Shown piece by piece: positions 7,245-13,246 of a stretch of 13,246 nucleotides of DNA; within the stretch, counting starts at the first letter, position 1; the number at the start of each line of letters is the position of its first letter. The notes beneath the pieces were generated by a model. The model did no database searches. It saw only the letters and a list, made by a program, of their open reading frames with translations, and was not told the origin of the DNA. A program made the translations under genes and the position numbers. Source of the stretch: Pseudomonadota bacterium (GTDB taxonomy: Bacteria > Bdellovibrionota_B > Oligoflexia > Oligoflexales > JAPPIL01); assembly GCA_028877195.1 (NCBI GenBank), contig JAPPIL010000178.1, forward strand, positions 1-13,246, written 5' to 3'.

Positions 7245-7912
7245 AGTTCAGCATAACTGGATTTGGGCATCTGCGCGAGTATCTTTTACATCGTCCGCAA
7301 GCAGTAGTTAGTGCTACCTGCACCGCTAGACAACATCAAAAGTTGCCAACTGATGTGCGAGCGTTGGTGCGCATTGGCGCAACTGCTGGGGCTGAGATAC
7401 AACTTACTCCTCTACGTGAGAATGAGCTTGATGCTGCGCTGCATAGCGGCAAGTTGCAGACACTGGTAGCGCTTGACCATATCTCTGACCCGCGCAACTT
7501 GGGTGCGGTCGTGCGGGCGGCGGCTTTCTTTGGGATTGAGGGAGTAATTATCGCTGACCGTAGACAGGCGCAACTTACAGCTACCGTGGTTGCGACGGCG
7601 CATGGGGGCTTGGCATGCGTAAATTTGTATGTTGTCAAAAATATCAGTCGGGTGCTTGCCAAGCTAAAGGGGTTTGATTTTTGGGTCATCGGTGCGGATG
7701 TGCGGGGTGAACCTTTACAGTTTTGTGATTTTAGCAAAAAGGTTTATTTATTCGGTTCTGAAGATAAGGGGATTTCGCCTCTATTGCGTGGGCATTGCGA
7801 CTGCTTGTTTCGGATACCAAGTAGCGGCGGCAAAGCAATTGAGTCATTGAACATCGCTTCCGCGGCGGCGGTCATGTTGTTTTGGGGCACAAACGCAGGT
7901 GGTTCATCTTAA
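7241..7912 (+). CDS. rlmB: SpoU/TrmH-family RNA 2'-O-methyltransferase, RlmB-like
   Basis: A SPOUT-class enzyme of 223 residues that would transfer a methyl group from S-adenosylmethionine to a ribose 2'-hydroxyl; RlmB modifies G2251 of 23S rRNA. All three SpoU motifs are visible. Motif 1 is DHISDPRNLGAVVRAA at 79-94, with Asn86 and Arg92. Motif 2 is LFGSEDKGI at 170-178, with Glu174. Motif 3 is IPSSGGKAIESLNIASAAA at 192-210, with Ser202-Leu203-Asn204. The N-terminal substrate-binding part (IxGxxxLREYL) is present but shortened; typical RlmB is about 245 residues. A TrmH-like tRNA enzyme is the alternative. The start overlaps the stop of the DUF4388 gene, and the gene ends 5 bases from the convergent TPR gene with no obvious terminator between. 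Confidence 0.88.
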   Translation: MKFSITGFGHLREYLLHRPQAVVSATCTARQHQKLPTDVRALVRIGATAGAEIQLTPLRENELDAALHSGKLQTLVALDHISDPRNLGAVVRAAAFFGIEGVIIADRRQAQLTATVVATAHGGLACVNLYVVKNISRVLAKLKGFDFWVIGADVRGEPLQFCDFSKKVYLFGSEDKGISPLLRGHCDCLFRIPSSGGKAIESLNIASAAAVMLFWGTNAGGSS

Positions 7913-7917
7913 CGCCG

Positions 7918-8868
7918 TCAGTTAGTGGCTTTTTGTAGCCGTTCTATCCTGCTATTGACGATTGCGACTTGATTGGCTGGTTCACGTTGTTGACGGGCGA
8001 GTTGCTTATAGCGTCGGTAGTAGTCTAGGGATTTTCTGACATTGATGCCTTCGTAAGCTTGACCCAATAACATGTGTGCTTGGCTAGATTTTGGGTTAAG
8101 ACGCACAGCACGTTTTAGGTAGCGAATCGCATGTTGGGGGTGTTTTTGTTTGATCGCAACGCGACCAAGACCAAGCAATGCCCCCACCAGCATCGGACTT
8201 TTGCGCAAAGCATCACGGTATAGTTGCATCGCAACCTTGATGCGACCAGCCTTCATGTTGATGTCGCCTTCAATGCTCTGTAAGTAGGACAGAGAGCGTG
8301 CGTCAACTTTGGCGCGATAGGCTTCGATTAGTTTCATCGCACTTTTGTATCTGTTTTGCCTAAAATAAACACGAGCAAGGATTATAACGCCATCATAGTC
8401 GTTTCTATCTAAGGTGAGAAACTTCTTTATGGTTGCCTCTGCGTCTTGGAGAAGGTTGATCTTATAGTAAGTCCAGCCCAGTGATTTGAGGGCTTCGGGA
8501 GCATCAGGCTTGATGTTTATCGCTGAACGATAGCGGTAGATTGCTTCGGCGTATCTTTCTTTAGAACGATATGCCTCACCAAGATAGAAGTGAATATCAA
8601 AGTCATTGCGAAAAAAATCTAAACTACGGCGCAAATGCTTGATTGCTAGGGAGTACTTGCCCATTCTGACATACAATAGCCCTAAATTGCGACTGGCCGC
8701 GTGATTGTTCGGATCTTTTTGTAGTGCTAGGCGGTAGGCACTGACTGCCTCCTTCAATAGCCCGTCTCTGGCATATTCGTTGCCAGTGAGCACGTGGCGG
8801 GACTTGTTGCTTTGGCATGCCAGAACCGCACATAGGCAAAGACCTAACGCTATTCTCACTACGCTCAT
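7918..8868 (-). CDS. TPR-repeat lipoprotein (second in the window)
   Basis: A 316-residue predicted lipoprotein: MSVVR, a hydrophobic stretch, then VLA-Cys18. The rest is a run of about eight TPR-like repeats from residue 27 to 295, with typical W/L-G-Y-A-F-P spacing, for example RNLGLLYVRMGKYSLAIKHL and LLGLGRVAIKQKHPQHAIRYL. It resembles the TPR lipoprotein at 175-951 in layout and repeat sequence, so the two may be distant paralogues or general PilF/NlpI-like scaffolds. The start codon has AGGAG about 14 bases upstream, which is long. It has a good promoter of its own and may also receive read-through from the minus-strand gene ending at 9000. Partners are unknown. Confidence 0.85.
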   Translation of the reverse strand: MSVVRIALGLCLCAVLACQSNKSRHVLTGNEYARDGLLKEAVSAYRLALQKDPNNHAASRNLGLLYVRMGKYSLAIKHLRRSLDFFRNDFDIHFYLGEAYRSKERYAEAIYRYRSAINIKPDAPEALKSLGWTYYKINLLQDAEATIKKFLTLDRNDYDGVIILARVYFRQNRYKSAMKLIEAYRAKVDARSLSYLQSIEGDINMKAGRIKVAMQLYRDALRKSPMLVGALLGLGRVAIKQKHPQHAIRYLKRAVRLNPKSSQAHMLLGQAYEGINVRKSLDYYRRYKQLARQQREPANQVAIVNSRIERLQKATN

Positions 8869-8900
8869 GACTAAAGCACCAACTCCTGTAAGTGCTTTAT

Positions 8901-8929
8901 ATTATACCGCTATTTTAGTGCACGAGCAA
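8901..8929 (-). promoter_or_regulatory. Candidate promoter for the minus-strand TPR lipoprotein gene
   Basis: On the minus strand, TTGCTC (8924-8929), a 17-base spacer and a consensus TATAAT (8901-8906) lie 33 bases before the start codon. A second weaker pair further upstream (TTGGTG at 8975-8980, 17 bases, TATTAT at 8952-8957) could be a tandem promoter. The 131-base gap 8869-8999 holds nothing else I can identify. The TATAAT that can be read on the plus strand at 8951 has no -35 and no gene to serve. Confidence 0.55.
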
Positions 8930-8999
8930 AAGTTTGATCCGAACCAGAGGTATAATAAGCTTTGCCGATAGCAACACCAATGCTTTGACAGTAGAGCTG

Positions 9000-9341
9000 T
9001 TAAAGTGTCAAATCGTAGGCGGATTCAATCATTTCTTTTCGCCAGCGGAGGCGAAGCTTGATAAATTCATAGTTTTTGTCGGCTTGCTTTTGGTCAAGGA
9101 GAGCACCGAGCGGGTTACGGCGTTCACCATCAATATCAATGGCTTTATTAAAATCAATCGTGCGACGGTCTCGCGATACTTTTGATTCAACTGACAATTT
9201 ACGCTTCTGCATGCTCTTGTTAGCGTTTACCGTCCTGCCACGCTTGTTGGCATACAATTCGCCACCAACTAGCGACACCGATAGCAGTGCCAATAATAGC
9301 AGTAGTCGATGGTTTAGCCTTGTAAGCACACGCACCCTCAT
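9000..9341 (-). CDS. Small exported protein of unknown function
   Basis: 113 residues. The N-terminus has Arg at positions 2, 4, 8 and 12, a leucine-rich core (LLLLLALLSVSLVGG) and a likely signal peptidase I site after ELYA (residue 31). The mature part is about 80 residues, highly charged, and ends in a segment rich in aromatic, Arg and Lys residues (FIKLRLRWRKEM). I do not recognise a family. The ATG at 9341 has no clear Shine-Dalgarno. A GTG four codons later is preceded by GAGG at a 6-base distance and is an equally good start. Overlapping plus-strand frames look like shadows. The gap 9342-9460 holds no gene that I can see. Confidence 0.6.
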   Translation of the reverse strand: MRVRVLTRLNHRLLLLLALLSVSLVGGELYANKRGRTVNANKSMQKRKLSVESKVSRDRRTIDFNKAIDIDGERRNPLGALLDQKQADKNYEFIKLRLRWRKEMIESAYDLTL

Positions 9342-9460
9342 CGCAATTTAGCTCTGTTAGCTCTCATCTGTGCCATCGGTAATATAAGGAATTTCTTTAA
9401 CTGTTTTAGCAAACAATATGTATTTTACGTTTGTTATCAAGGCATTGTGTTGATGATGAC

Positions 9461-9883
9461 TTAAAGAAACAGCTTCGGCAACTGATACAGCATTAGGTAA
9501 ATCAACATGCCTGTTGTAGAAACATAGACCCAAATCGGGAAGAGCCAACGGACAAGACGGATATGAGCGGTAATCTTGTGCGTCAAACCAAAATAAACTG
9601 CACAGCAGGCGGCAGGAACTACCAGTATCGCCAGTGGGATGTGGGTAAGGAGTATCGTGTAGTAAAGATAACGCACCCATCCTGCGAGCGGGAAGGTAGT
9701 CATTTGAGCATTGTAGTGGTAGTGCAAGTAGCTACAAAAAAAAAGGACAGAGAAGAAACAGGCAAGGAGCATCCAAGTCTTGTGGCGGGCGACGTTTTTG
9801 CTGGTGATGGCAATGCGCCCAGTGATGAGACAGATGAGGCTTGCGAAATTTAACAAGGCGTTCAAGGCAGGGGCATCAATCAT
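9461..9883 (-). CDS. DUF420 family integral membrane protein
   Basis: 140 residues with four predicted membrane helices (about 8-24, 37-56, 71-98 and 111-132). The pattern fits DUF420: LNALLNFAS at the start, His34 after the first helix, the SYLHYH cluster (His54, His56), LLTHIPLAI (His81), AHIRLVRWLFPIWVY (His107), and a TGMLIYLML finish. The conserved histidines inside or near helices suggest metal or haem contact. Some family members in Gram-positive bacteria are linked to assembly of terminal oxidases. Its ATG overlaps the stop of the upstream FolB-cupin gene by 4 bases, so the two are translationally coupled. No oxidase genes are visible here, so a respiratory role is only inferred from the family. 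Confidence 0.85.
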   Translation of the reverse strand: MIDAPALNALLNFASLICLITGRIAITSKNVARHKTWMLLACFFSVLFFCSYLHYHYNAQMTTFPLAGWVRYLYYTILLTHIPLAILVVPAACCAVYFGLTHKITAHIRLVRWLFPIWVYVSTTGMLIYLMLYQLPKLFL

Positions 9884-10572
9884 GGCAGGCGTAACTCTTC
9901 ACAGTCTGTGCTAACTACATCTTGTTGTTGAAAGGCGGGCTTGTCAATGCAAAGAACTTTCTGCACGGTGTCGCTGTAGTTATCGTAGCGATGTGGGAAG
10001 TAGCGCGGCCACCTGACGATTGTGCCTGCGTTGACCGCCTGTCTCTGGAGGTGCAAGCCACTAGTTAGCACCATTTCATGTTCTTCAGTATAGACATGGT
10101 AGTGGGTAGGGATGCTGTTTTGAGGTGTGATGTTGAGGATATACATCCCGCACGGTTCTGTTACATGCACAGTGTCCACATAACCAAAGGTGCTGTCCTT
10201 GCGTTTGGTATCTACTTCATCGCACGTTAATGCCACTGTTGCTCTTGGCTTGGTGTTGGCTAATATATCTGGTTTGCTGATACTTATCTCTACTTCTGAC
10301 GTATGCTGAGCGTAAACGGTGATGATGTATTTTGCTAACGTGTCAACGGCGGTTTCCAGCAGATAGAATTGCGCTGCCTGCAGGATAAAACGCAACTCCT
10401 CTGCTAACTTGGCGTAATCAACCGCATCCCGCATAGAGCCAGACCGTGCGGCTTTATCGGAACGAAGATGTATGGTAACCGAAACCTCCACTCTTTGAAG
10501 AGTATGCCTTTCGTGTGCTAATACCCCTATAATGCAGCGGATAATTAAGTTTTGGAGTTCAATTTTGCGCAT
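9880..10572 (-). CDS. folB: Dihydroneopterin aldolase (FolB) fused to a C-terminal cupin domain
   Basis: 230 residues, almost twice a normal FolB (about 120). Residues 1-117 are FolB, which converts dihydroneopterin to 6-hydroxymethyl-dihydropterin in folate synthesis. Visible are IIGVLAHER with Glu21, VDYAKL with Tyr53, LLETA with Glu73, and ISKPDI with Lys100, the expected catalytic and pterin-binding residues. Residues about 130-212 form a cupin-like beta barrel. Motif 1 is HYHVYTEEHE (His157, His159, Glu163 or Glu164) and motif 2 is Gly183...FPHR with His194, a complete metal-binding set. There is no stop or frameshift between the domains. No clear Shine-Dalgarno precedes the ATG at 10572. 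The last codons overlap the DUF420 gene. What the cupin does is unknown; regulation or a second step on the pterin are possibilities only. Confidence 0.85.
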   Translation of the reverse strand: MRKIELQNLIIRCIIGVLAHERHTLQRVEVSVTIHLRSDKAARSGSMRDAVDYAKLAEELRFILQAAQFYLLETAVDTLAKYIITVYAQHTSEVEISISKPDILANTKPRATVALTCDEVDTKRKDSTFGYVDTVHVTEPCGMYILNITPQNSIPTHYHVYTEEHEMVLTSGLHLQRQAVNAGTIVRWPRYFPHRYDNYSDTVQKVLCIDKPAFQQQDVVSTDCEELRLP

Positions 10573-10644
10573 ATACTTGAATCATAGTGAGGACTAGGTG
10601 TATGAGTCTAGGAATATCTGATAACTGTAGTAGCGAGAGGGGCG
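10573..10644. promoter_or_regulatory. Divergent intergenic region with possible face-to-face promoters
   Basis: Seventy-two bases separate the minus-strand folB-cupin gene from the plus-strand phosphatase gene. On the minus strand, TAGACT (10605-10610), an 18-base spacer and TATGAT (10581-10586) would start transcription about at the folB ATG, which fits its missing Shine-Dalgarno (a leaderless message). On the plus strand, TTGAAT (10577-10582), 18 bases and TATGAG (10601-10606) overlap it. All four boxes are imperfect, so this is a suggestion only. Confidence 0.3.
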
Positions 10645-11685
10645 ATGCGGGCGGTTTGTATGACATTATCTTGGGGATCATTGAGGTCTTACCTTTATCT
10701 TGGGTGTATTTTGGGGTTGCGTGCTGTTAGTGCCTTGTTGATCGCTTTCTTTAGCATTAGCACACTAGGTATTAAAGAGGTTAGCGCTGCGAGTCAAACG
10801 GTTTCTGCGCTCGTTACTGAGCGACAGCGGCAGGTCATCCATGAACTATTGATTAGAAACTTTATCGGTATTACCAGAATGGGCAGCACTAATGCTGCGG
10901 AGTTTCGTCAACGCATCCAAGCTGAACAGCTAAAATCTGCCAGTTGTGCGTCTGGCTGTGAGCTGTCCTATATCAACAAAGGGGCATCGGGTGTTTTTAG
11001 CGGTGATTTTTTTGATCTCCAAATGCTTGATGATGAGCACATGTTGGTGCGTTTCGGTGATGTCATGGGGCATGACCTGCTAGCGGCAACAGTAGCGACA
11101 GCGCTTGAGACTGGTTTCCATGACCGCGAGATACAGGCGTTGATGCGTAAACTTTATCTTCAGCATGGCACGGAGGGGCAGAAGCAGGCATTGATTACTT
11201 TGCGTGATGCTTTACGGCTGAAGAAATCTATGTTCTACACGCTCACTGATTCAGTGATCAATCTGCGCAGCCGCCAAGTATCATCGCTGTTTTTAGGTTC
11301 GGACTATTTTATGCGGGCGACAAAAACGAGCGACGGGTTTGTAGTTGATAACGTCGGTGATATGGAAGCAAGACTGACGTTTATGATGATGTCCGAAGAG
11401 CTAATTATGCCTGAAGATGCAGATTTTGAAGCAGTTAAGCCGCATGTAAGCAACTATGAAAGCGGGGAGTATCTGGTGTATATTTCAGATGGCTTGCTTG
11501 GTCGCATGGTCGGTGAAGAGTTGTTAGCGATGATGCCGCTTGCTCAGCAAATAGTGGCACAGTCTTTGAGTGAGACCGAAGATTTTGCTGATGTTGCTGC
11601 GACAATCTCTGAAAAAATGCTGGCGATCAGTGCTGAATATACGGAGCTTGATGACATAACGGTGCTGGTGCTTAAATTACCATAG
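10645..11685 (+). CDS. SpoIIE-type PPM/PP2C serine phosphatase with N-terminal membrane segment
   Basis: 346 residues. The catalytic domain covers about 100-346 and shows the SpoIIE/PP2C metal-site motifs: Asp121 in VFSGDFFDL, Asp139 in FGDVMGHDLLAA, Asp282 in YISDGL and Asp337 in LDDITVLVL. It should dephosphorylate Ser/Thr in a partner protein, typically an anti-sigma-factor antagonist. Before it come a hydrophobic stretch (about 16-43) and a possible signal peptidase site (EVSAAS, about 45-50), so the enzyme is either membrane-anchored or exported. No receiver, HAMP or GAF domain is present. The start ATG at 10645 has GAGAGGGG just upstream; an ATG at 10660 is an alternative that shortens the N-terminus but keeps the hydrophobic part. 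scpB follows 12 bases later, so the two are probably co-transcribed. The substrate is unknown; no STAS or RsbW-like gene is in the window. Confidence 0.85.
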   Translation: MRAVCMTLSWGSLRSYLYLGCILGLRAVSALLIAFFSISTLGIKEVSAASQTVSALVTERQRQVIHELLIRNFIGITRMGSTNAAEFRQRIQAEQLKSASCASGCELSYINKGASGVFSGDFFDLQMLDDEHMLVRFGDVMGHDLLAATVATALETGFHDREIQALMRKLYLQHGTEGQKQALITLRDALRLKKSMFYTLTDSVINLRSRQVSSLFLGSDYFMRATKTSDGFVVDNVGDMEARLTFMMMSEELIMPEDADFEAVKPHVSNYESGEYLVYISDGLLGRMVGEELLAMMPLAQQIVAQSLSETEDFADVAATISEKMLAISAEYTELDDITVLVLKLP

Positions 11686-11697
11686 AGGTTAAGAGCA

Positions 11698-12321
11698 TTG
11701 AATAGTTTGCCACTTAATTTGCCACTACGCTCGCAAGTTGAAGCATTGGTATTTGCTGCCCCCACACCGATGAGTGTTGACGCACTTGCTGAAGCACTGG
11801 AGGTTGATACACATGATGTGGCGCAGGCTTGTGAGAGTTTGGCGACGGAGTATCAACAGCGGTCGGGTGGTTTTGTCTTTTGTCGCACATCGAAGGGTTT
11901 TCAGTTCCAAACCATTGCCGCGGTCAGTCCTTTGCTGCAGCGAGTCAAGCGGGTAAGACCGTTATCGCGAGCGGCGTTGGAAACATTATCCATCGTGGCT
12001 TATCGGCAGCCGTTGACACGAGCAGAGATTGAACATATCCGCGGTGTTGAGAGTGGCAATCTTGTGCGTTCCTTGTTAGACAGGGGCTTGCTTGCTTGTG
12101 TTGGTAAGAAGGACGGGGTTGGCAAACCGCTGCTGTTTGGCACGACGGATGAATTCTTAAAAGTATTCGGGTTGCGGGGGCTAGAGGATTTACCACCGCT
12201 GTCTTCTTTTCAGGATAAGAAAGAAATTTTACAAGCGGCGGAAGAAAAAATTACCCATAAGTTTAAGGTGGACGACCTTGGCTTGGAGGATTCACATGCA
12301 TCGGAAGAGGCAACTGTGTAG
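11698..12321 (+). CDS. scpB: Segregation and condensation protein B
   Basis: 207 residues, normal for ScpB, the winged-helix dimer that with ScpA and SMC forms the bacterial condensin used in chromosome compaction and segregation. Visible signatures are the N-terminal RSQVEALVFAAPTPMS segment, the LSRAALETLSIVAYRQPLTR motif (about 98-117), the EHIRGVESG helix, and the GKPLLFGTTDEFLKVFGL end motif. The start is a TTG at 11698. GAGG at 11685-11688, overlapping the stop codon of the phosphatase gene, is 9 bases upstream, and no ATG gives a fuller protein. scpA, usually next door, is not in the window. The last ~35 residues are charged and variable. Confidence 0.93.
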   Translation: MNSLPLNLPLRSQVEALVFAAPTPMSVDALAEALEVDTHDVAQACESLATEYQQRSGGFVFCRTSKGFQFQTIAAVSPLLQRVKRVRPLSRAALETLSIVAYRQPLTRAEIEHIRGVESGNLVRSLLDRGLLACVGKKDGVGKPLLFGTTDEFLKVFGLRGLEDLPPLSSFQDKKEILQAAEEKITHKFKVDDLGLEDSHASEEATV

Positions 12322-12374
12322 TTATGTCTGCTGATTAATGATGGGCTAGCCGCTATTACGCTTATTATCTCAAT

Positions 12375-12782
12375 ATGAACCCAATCCTTTTTGAATACAA
12401 AAACATTGTTCTCCCTGCTTGGCACTTTTGTTACTTCCTCGCAGCATTAGTGGCATTGGTGCTGCTGTTGCGTTTGGTGCATGTGCATGGCGGTGTCAGT
12501 CGTCGTGCGGCGATTGATGTGTATATGCTGTGCTATGTGGCTGGTTATTTCGGGGCGCGTGCCTTGTCCATAATCGTAGAGAGCGAGGTGAGAGGGTTAG
12601 GTGATTTCTTTCAACAACTGGTCGCTATGGGGGGCATGACCCTTTATGGTGGTGTAGTTGCGGCGGCAAGCGTTGCCTTGCTCTATCTGTGGCGACATGC
12701 AGGTATTGGTTGGTATCTGCTTGATTATGTCGTCATCGTTTTTTTATTAGCGTTGGCGATGGAAGGGTCGGTTGTTTTTTGA
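12375..12782 (+). CDS. lgt: Prolipoprotein diacylglyceryl transferase, N-terminal part (frameshifted)
   Basis: Encodes the first ~129 residues of Lgt, the inner-membrane enzyme that attaches diacylglycerol to the lipobox cysteine of prolipoproteins. It is hydrophobic, with several membrane helices and the GGMTLYGGVVAA motif at 86-97. The position of the important His of E. coli Lgt (His103, FHGG) is Tyr91 here, a change I believe also occurs in other lineages. In this frame the protein goes wrong after ALAM (residue 129): the reading EGSVVF-stop replaces the expected GRVGCF, which is intact in the next frame. The gene is therefore split by a one-base deletion near 12761-12762. No Shine-Dalgarno is obvious before the ATG. 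The product matters for the two or more lipoproteins in this window. Confidence 0.85.
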   Translation: MNPILFEYKNIVLPAWHFCYFLAALVALVLLLRLVHVHGGVSRRAAIDVYMLCYVAGYFGARALSIIVESEVRGLGDFFQQLVAMGGMTLYGGVVAAASVALLYLWRHAGIGWYLLDYVVIVFLLALAMEGSVVF

Positions 12783-13132
12783 ACGGTGATGACTTTGGTG
12801 TTGCGACCGACAGTGTGTTTGGGGTGGTCTTTCCAAATTTAGGCGATAACATCAAACGCCACCCAACCCAGTTGTATGAAACCGCCTTTTGTTTGATGAT
12901 GTTCATCTGCCTGTATCGCTACTGTCGTGCGCTGCAGCAACGCTTTTTTATCGGTGCAGTCGGCATTATCGGGGCTGGTAGTTACGCACTGTTTCGCTTT
13001 GGTAATGAGTTCTTGCGTGGCGATTATCGGGGCTGGGTTATAAACGACCACCTCTCTACTTCGCAGTTTATCAGTATCGTTCTGCTTGCGACTGTCTGCA
13101 TCTGCTGGCGCTGGCGAAGATGCCGTGCATAA
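12761..13132 (+). CDS. lgt: Prolipoprotein diacylglyceryl transferase, C-terminal part (frameshifted)
   Basis: Continuation of lgt in the -1 frame. It opens with the Lgt signature GRVGCFLNGDDFG (12761-12799), holding the Arg equivalent to E. coli Arg143, then HPTQLYE and RFGNEFLRGDYRG with the second key Arg, and LSTSQFISI near the end. This frame is open from 12725. The TTG at 12779 could formally serve as a start, but it would cut off the GRVGCF motif, so it is not a real beginning. Joined to the upstream part, Lgt would be about 252 residues, within the family range (about 250-290). Because Lgt is normally essential in Gram-negative bacteria, a sequencing or assembly error is the likeliest cause of the break. 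True decay or frameshifting would be more surprising. Confidence 0.85.
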   Translation, partial: GRVGCFLNGDDFGVATDSVFGVVFPNLGDNIKRHPTQLYETAFCLMMFICLYRYCRALQQRFFIGAVGIIGAGSYALFRFGNEFLRGDYRGWVINDHLSTSQFISIVLLATVCICWRWRRCRA

Positions 13133-13155
13133 GCAACATCTCTCCTTTTTATTAT

Positions 13156-13246
13156 GGGGGGGGGGGGGGGGGCTGTCCCCCCCACTCAACCATTTTTTTG
13201 GAAAAAAATTGTTGTTTTTGTTAGAAAAAAAATTTTTAAAATAGTT
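13156..13246. other. Low-complexity contig end: G17 run, C7 run and A/T homopolymers
   Basis: Seventeen G (13156-13172), then CTGT, then seven C (13177-13183) could fold as a G7/C7 hairpin, with a T7 tract 9 bases later. That vaguely resembles a terminator for lgt. It is followed by ATTTTTTT-GG-AAAAAAAT (13192-13209) and further A and T runs. The composition is unlike the rest of the window, and the stretch sits at its edge, so an assembly or sequencing artefact is the simplest explanation. Confidence 0.5.

Noticed and set aside
8951..8956. Plus-strand TATAAT box
   Set aside because: It has no -35 at a workable distance and no plus-strand gene downstream; it may belong to a minus-strand promoter (TATTAT).
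9076..9351. Plus-strand 91-residue frame opposite the small exported protein gene
   Set aside because: The minus frame has a clear signal peptide and fits the operon direction; the plus frame looks like its shadow.
9392..9469. TTTCTTTAA and TTAAAGAAA complementary arms
   Set aside because: They are A/T-rich, 61 bases apart, and one arm is at the end of the DUF420 coding sequence; no terminator or transposon-end context.
9563..9853. Plus-strand 96-residue frame opposite DUF420
   Set aside because: The minus frame matches DUF420 throughout; the plus frame has no family features.
10602..10730. 42-codon plus-strand frame overlapping the phosphatase start
   Set aside because: It has no Shine-Dalgarno, overlaps a well-supported gene in another frame, and has no recognisable motif.
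12775..12780. T6 run as a programmed -1 frameshift slippery site in lgt
   Set aside because: Slipping there would keep EGSVV in place of GRVGC and lose the conserved Arg. The motif shows the change of frame must occur upstream, at about 12761.

Overview
The window looks like a chromosomal stretch from a Gram-negative, probably deltaproteobacterium-like organism (Myxococcota, Bdellovibrionota, SAR324 and similar). The reasons are several lipoprotein and Sec signal peptides, TPR lipoproteins, a carboxy-terminal processing protease, a DUF4388 (PATAN) protein, a SpoIIE-type phosphatase, and lgt/scpB/rlmB-type housekeeping genes. This placement is an inference from gene content; I cannot name a genus. 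There are no rRNA or tRNA genes, CRISPR arrays, transposases or phage genes. The last ~90 bases (a G17 run, then low-complexity A/T) look like a contig end.

Layout. (1) 175-4789, plus strand: a TPR lipoprotein gene overlaps an S41 (Prc/CtpA-type) protease gene by a few bases. Next comes a large secreted protein with an Ig-like (He_PIG-like) N-terminus, ten two-cysteine modules and a C-terminal Arg/Pro/Thr 12-residue tandem repeat, closed by a 12-bp hairpin terminator. (2) 5021-7912, plus strand: an unknown exported protein, then a tight clpP-like / DUF4388 / rlmB-like (SpoU methyltransferase) cluster. (3) 7918-10572, minus strand: a second TPR lipoprotein, a small exported unknown protein, a DUF420 membrane protein, and a FolB (dihydroneopterin aldolase) fused to a cupin domain. 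(4) 10645-13132, plus strand: an exported or membrane-anchored SpoIIE/PP2C phosphatase, scpB, and lgt broken by a one-base frameshift.

How the genes may work together. The TPR lipoprotein plus S41 protease pair recalls the adaptor-protease pairs NlpI-Prc and LbcA-CtpA, which control peptidoglycan hydrolases in the periplasm. The protein after it is a large secreted or surface product. The rest is a mixture of housekeeping genes (ribosome methylation, folate, condensin, lipoprotein maturation) and envelope or signalling proteins. The points most worth a second look are the TPR-lipoprotein/S41 pair, the modular Cys-rich and polybasic repeat protein, the FolB-cupin fusion, the ClpP without a canonical N-terminal axial loop, and the lgt frameshift, which can be placed within a few bases.
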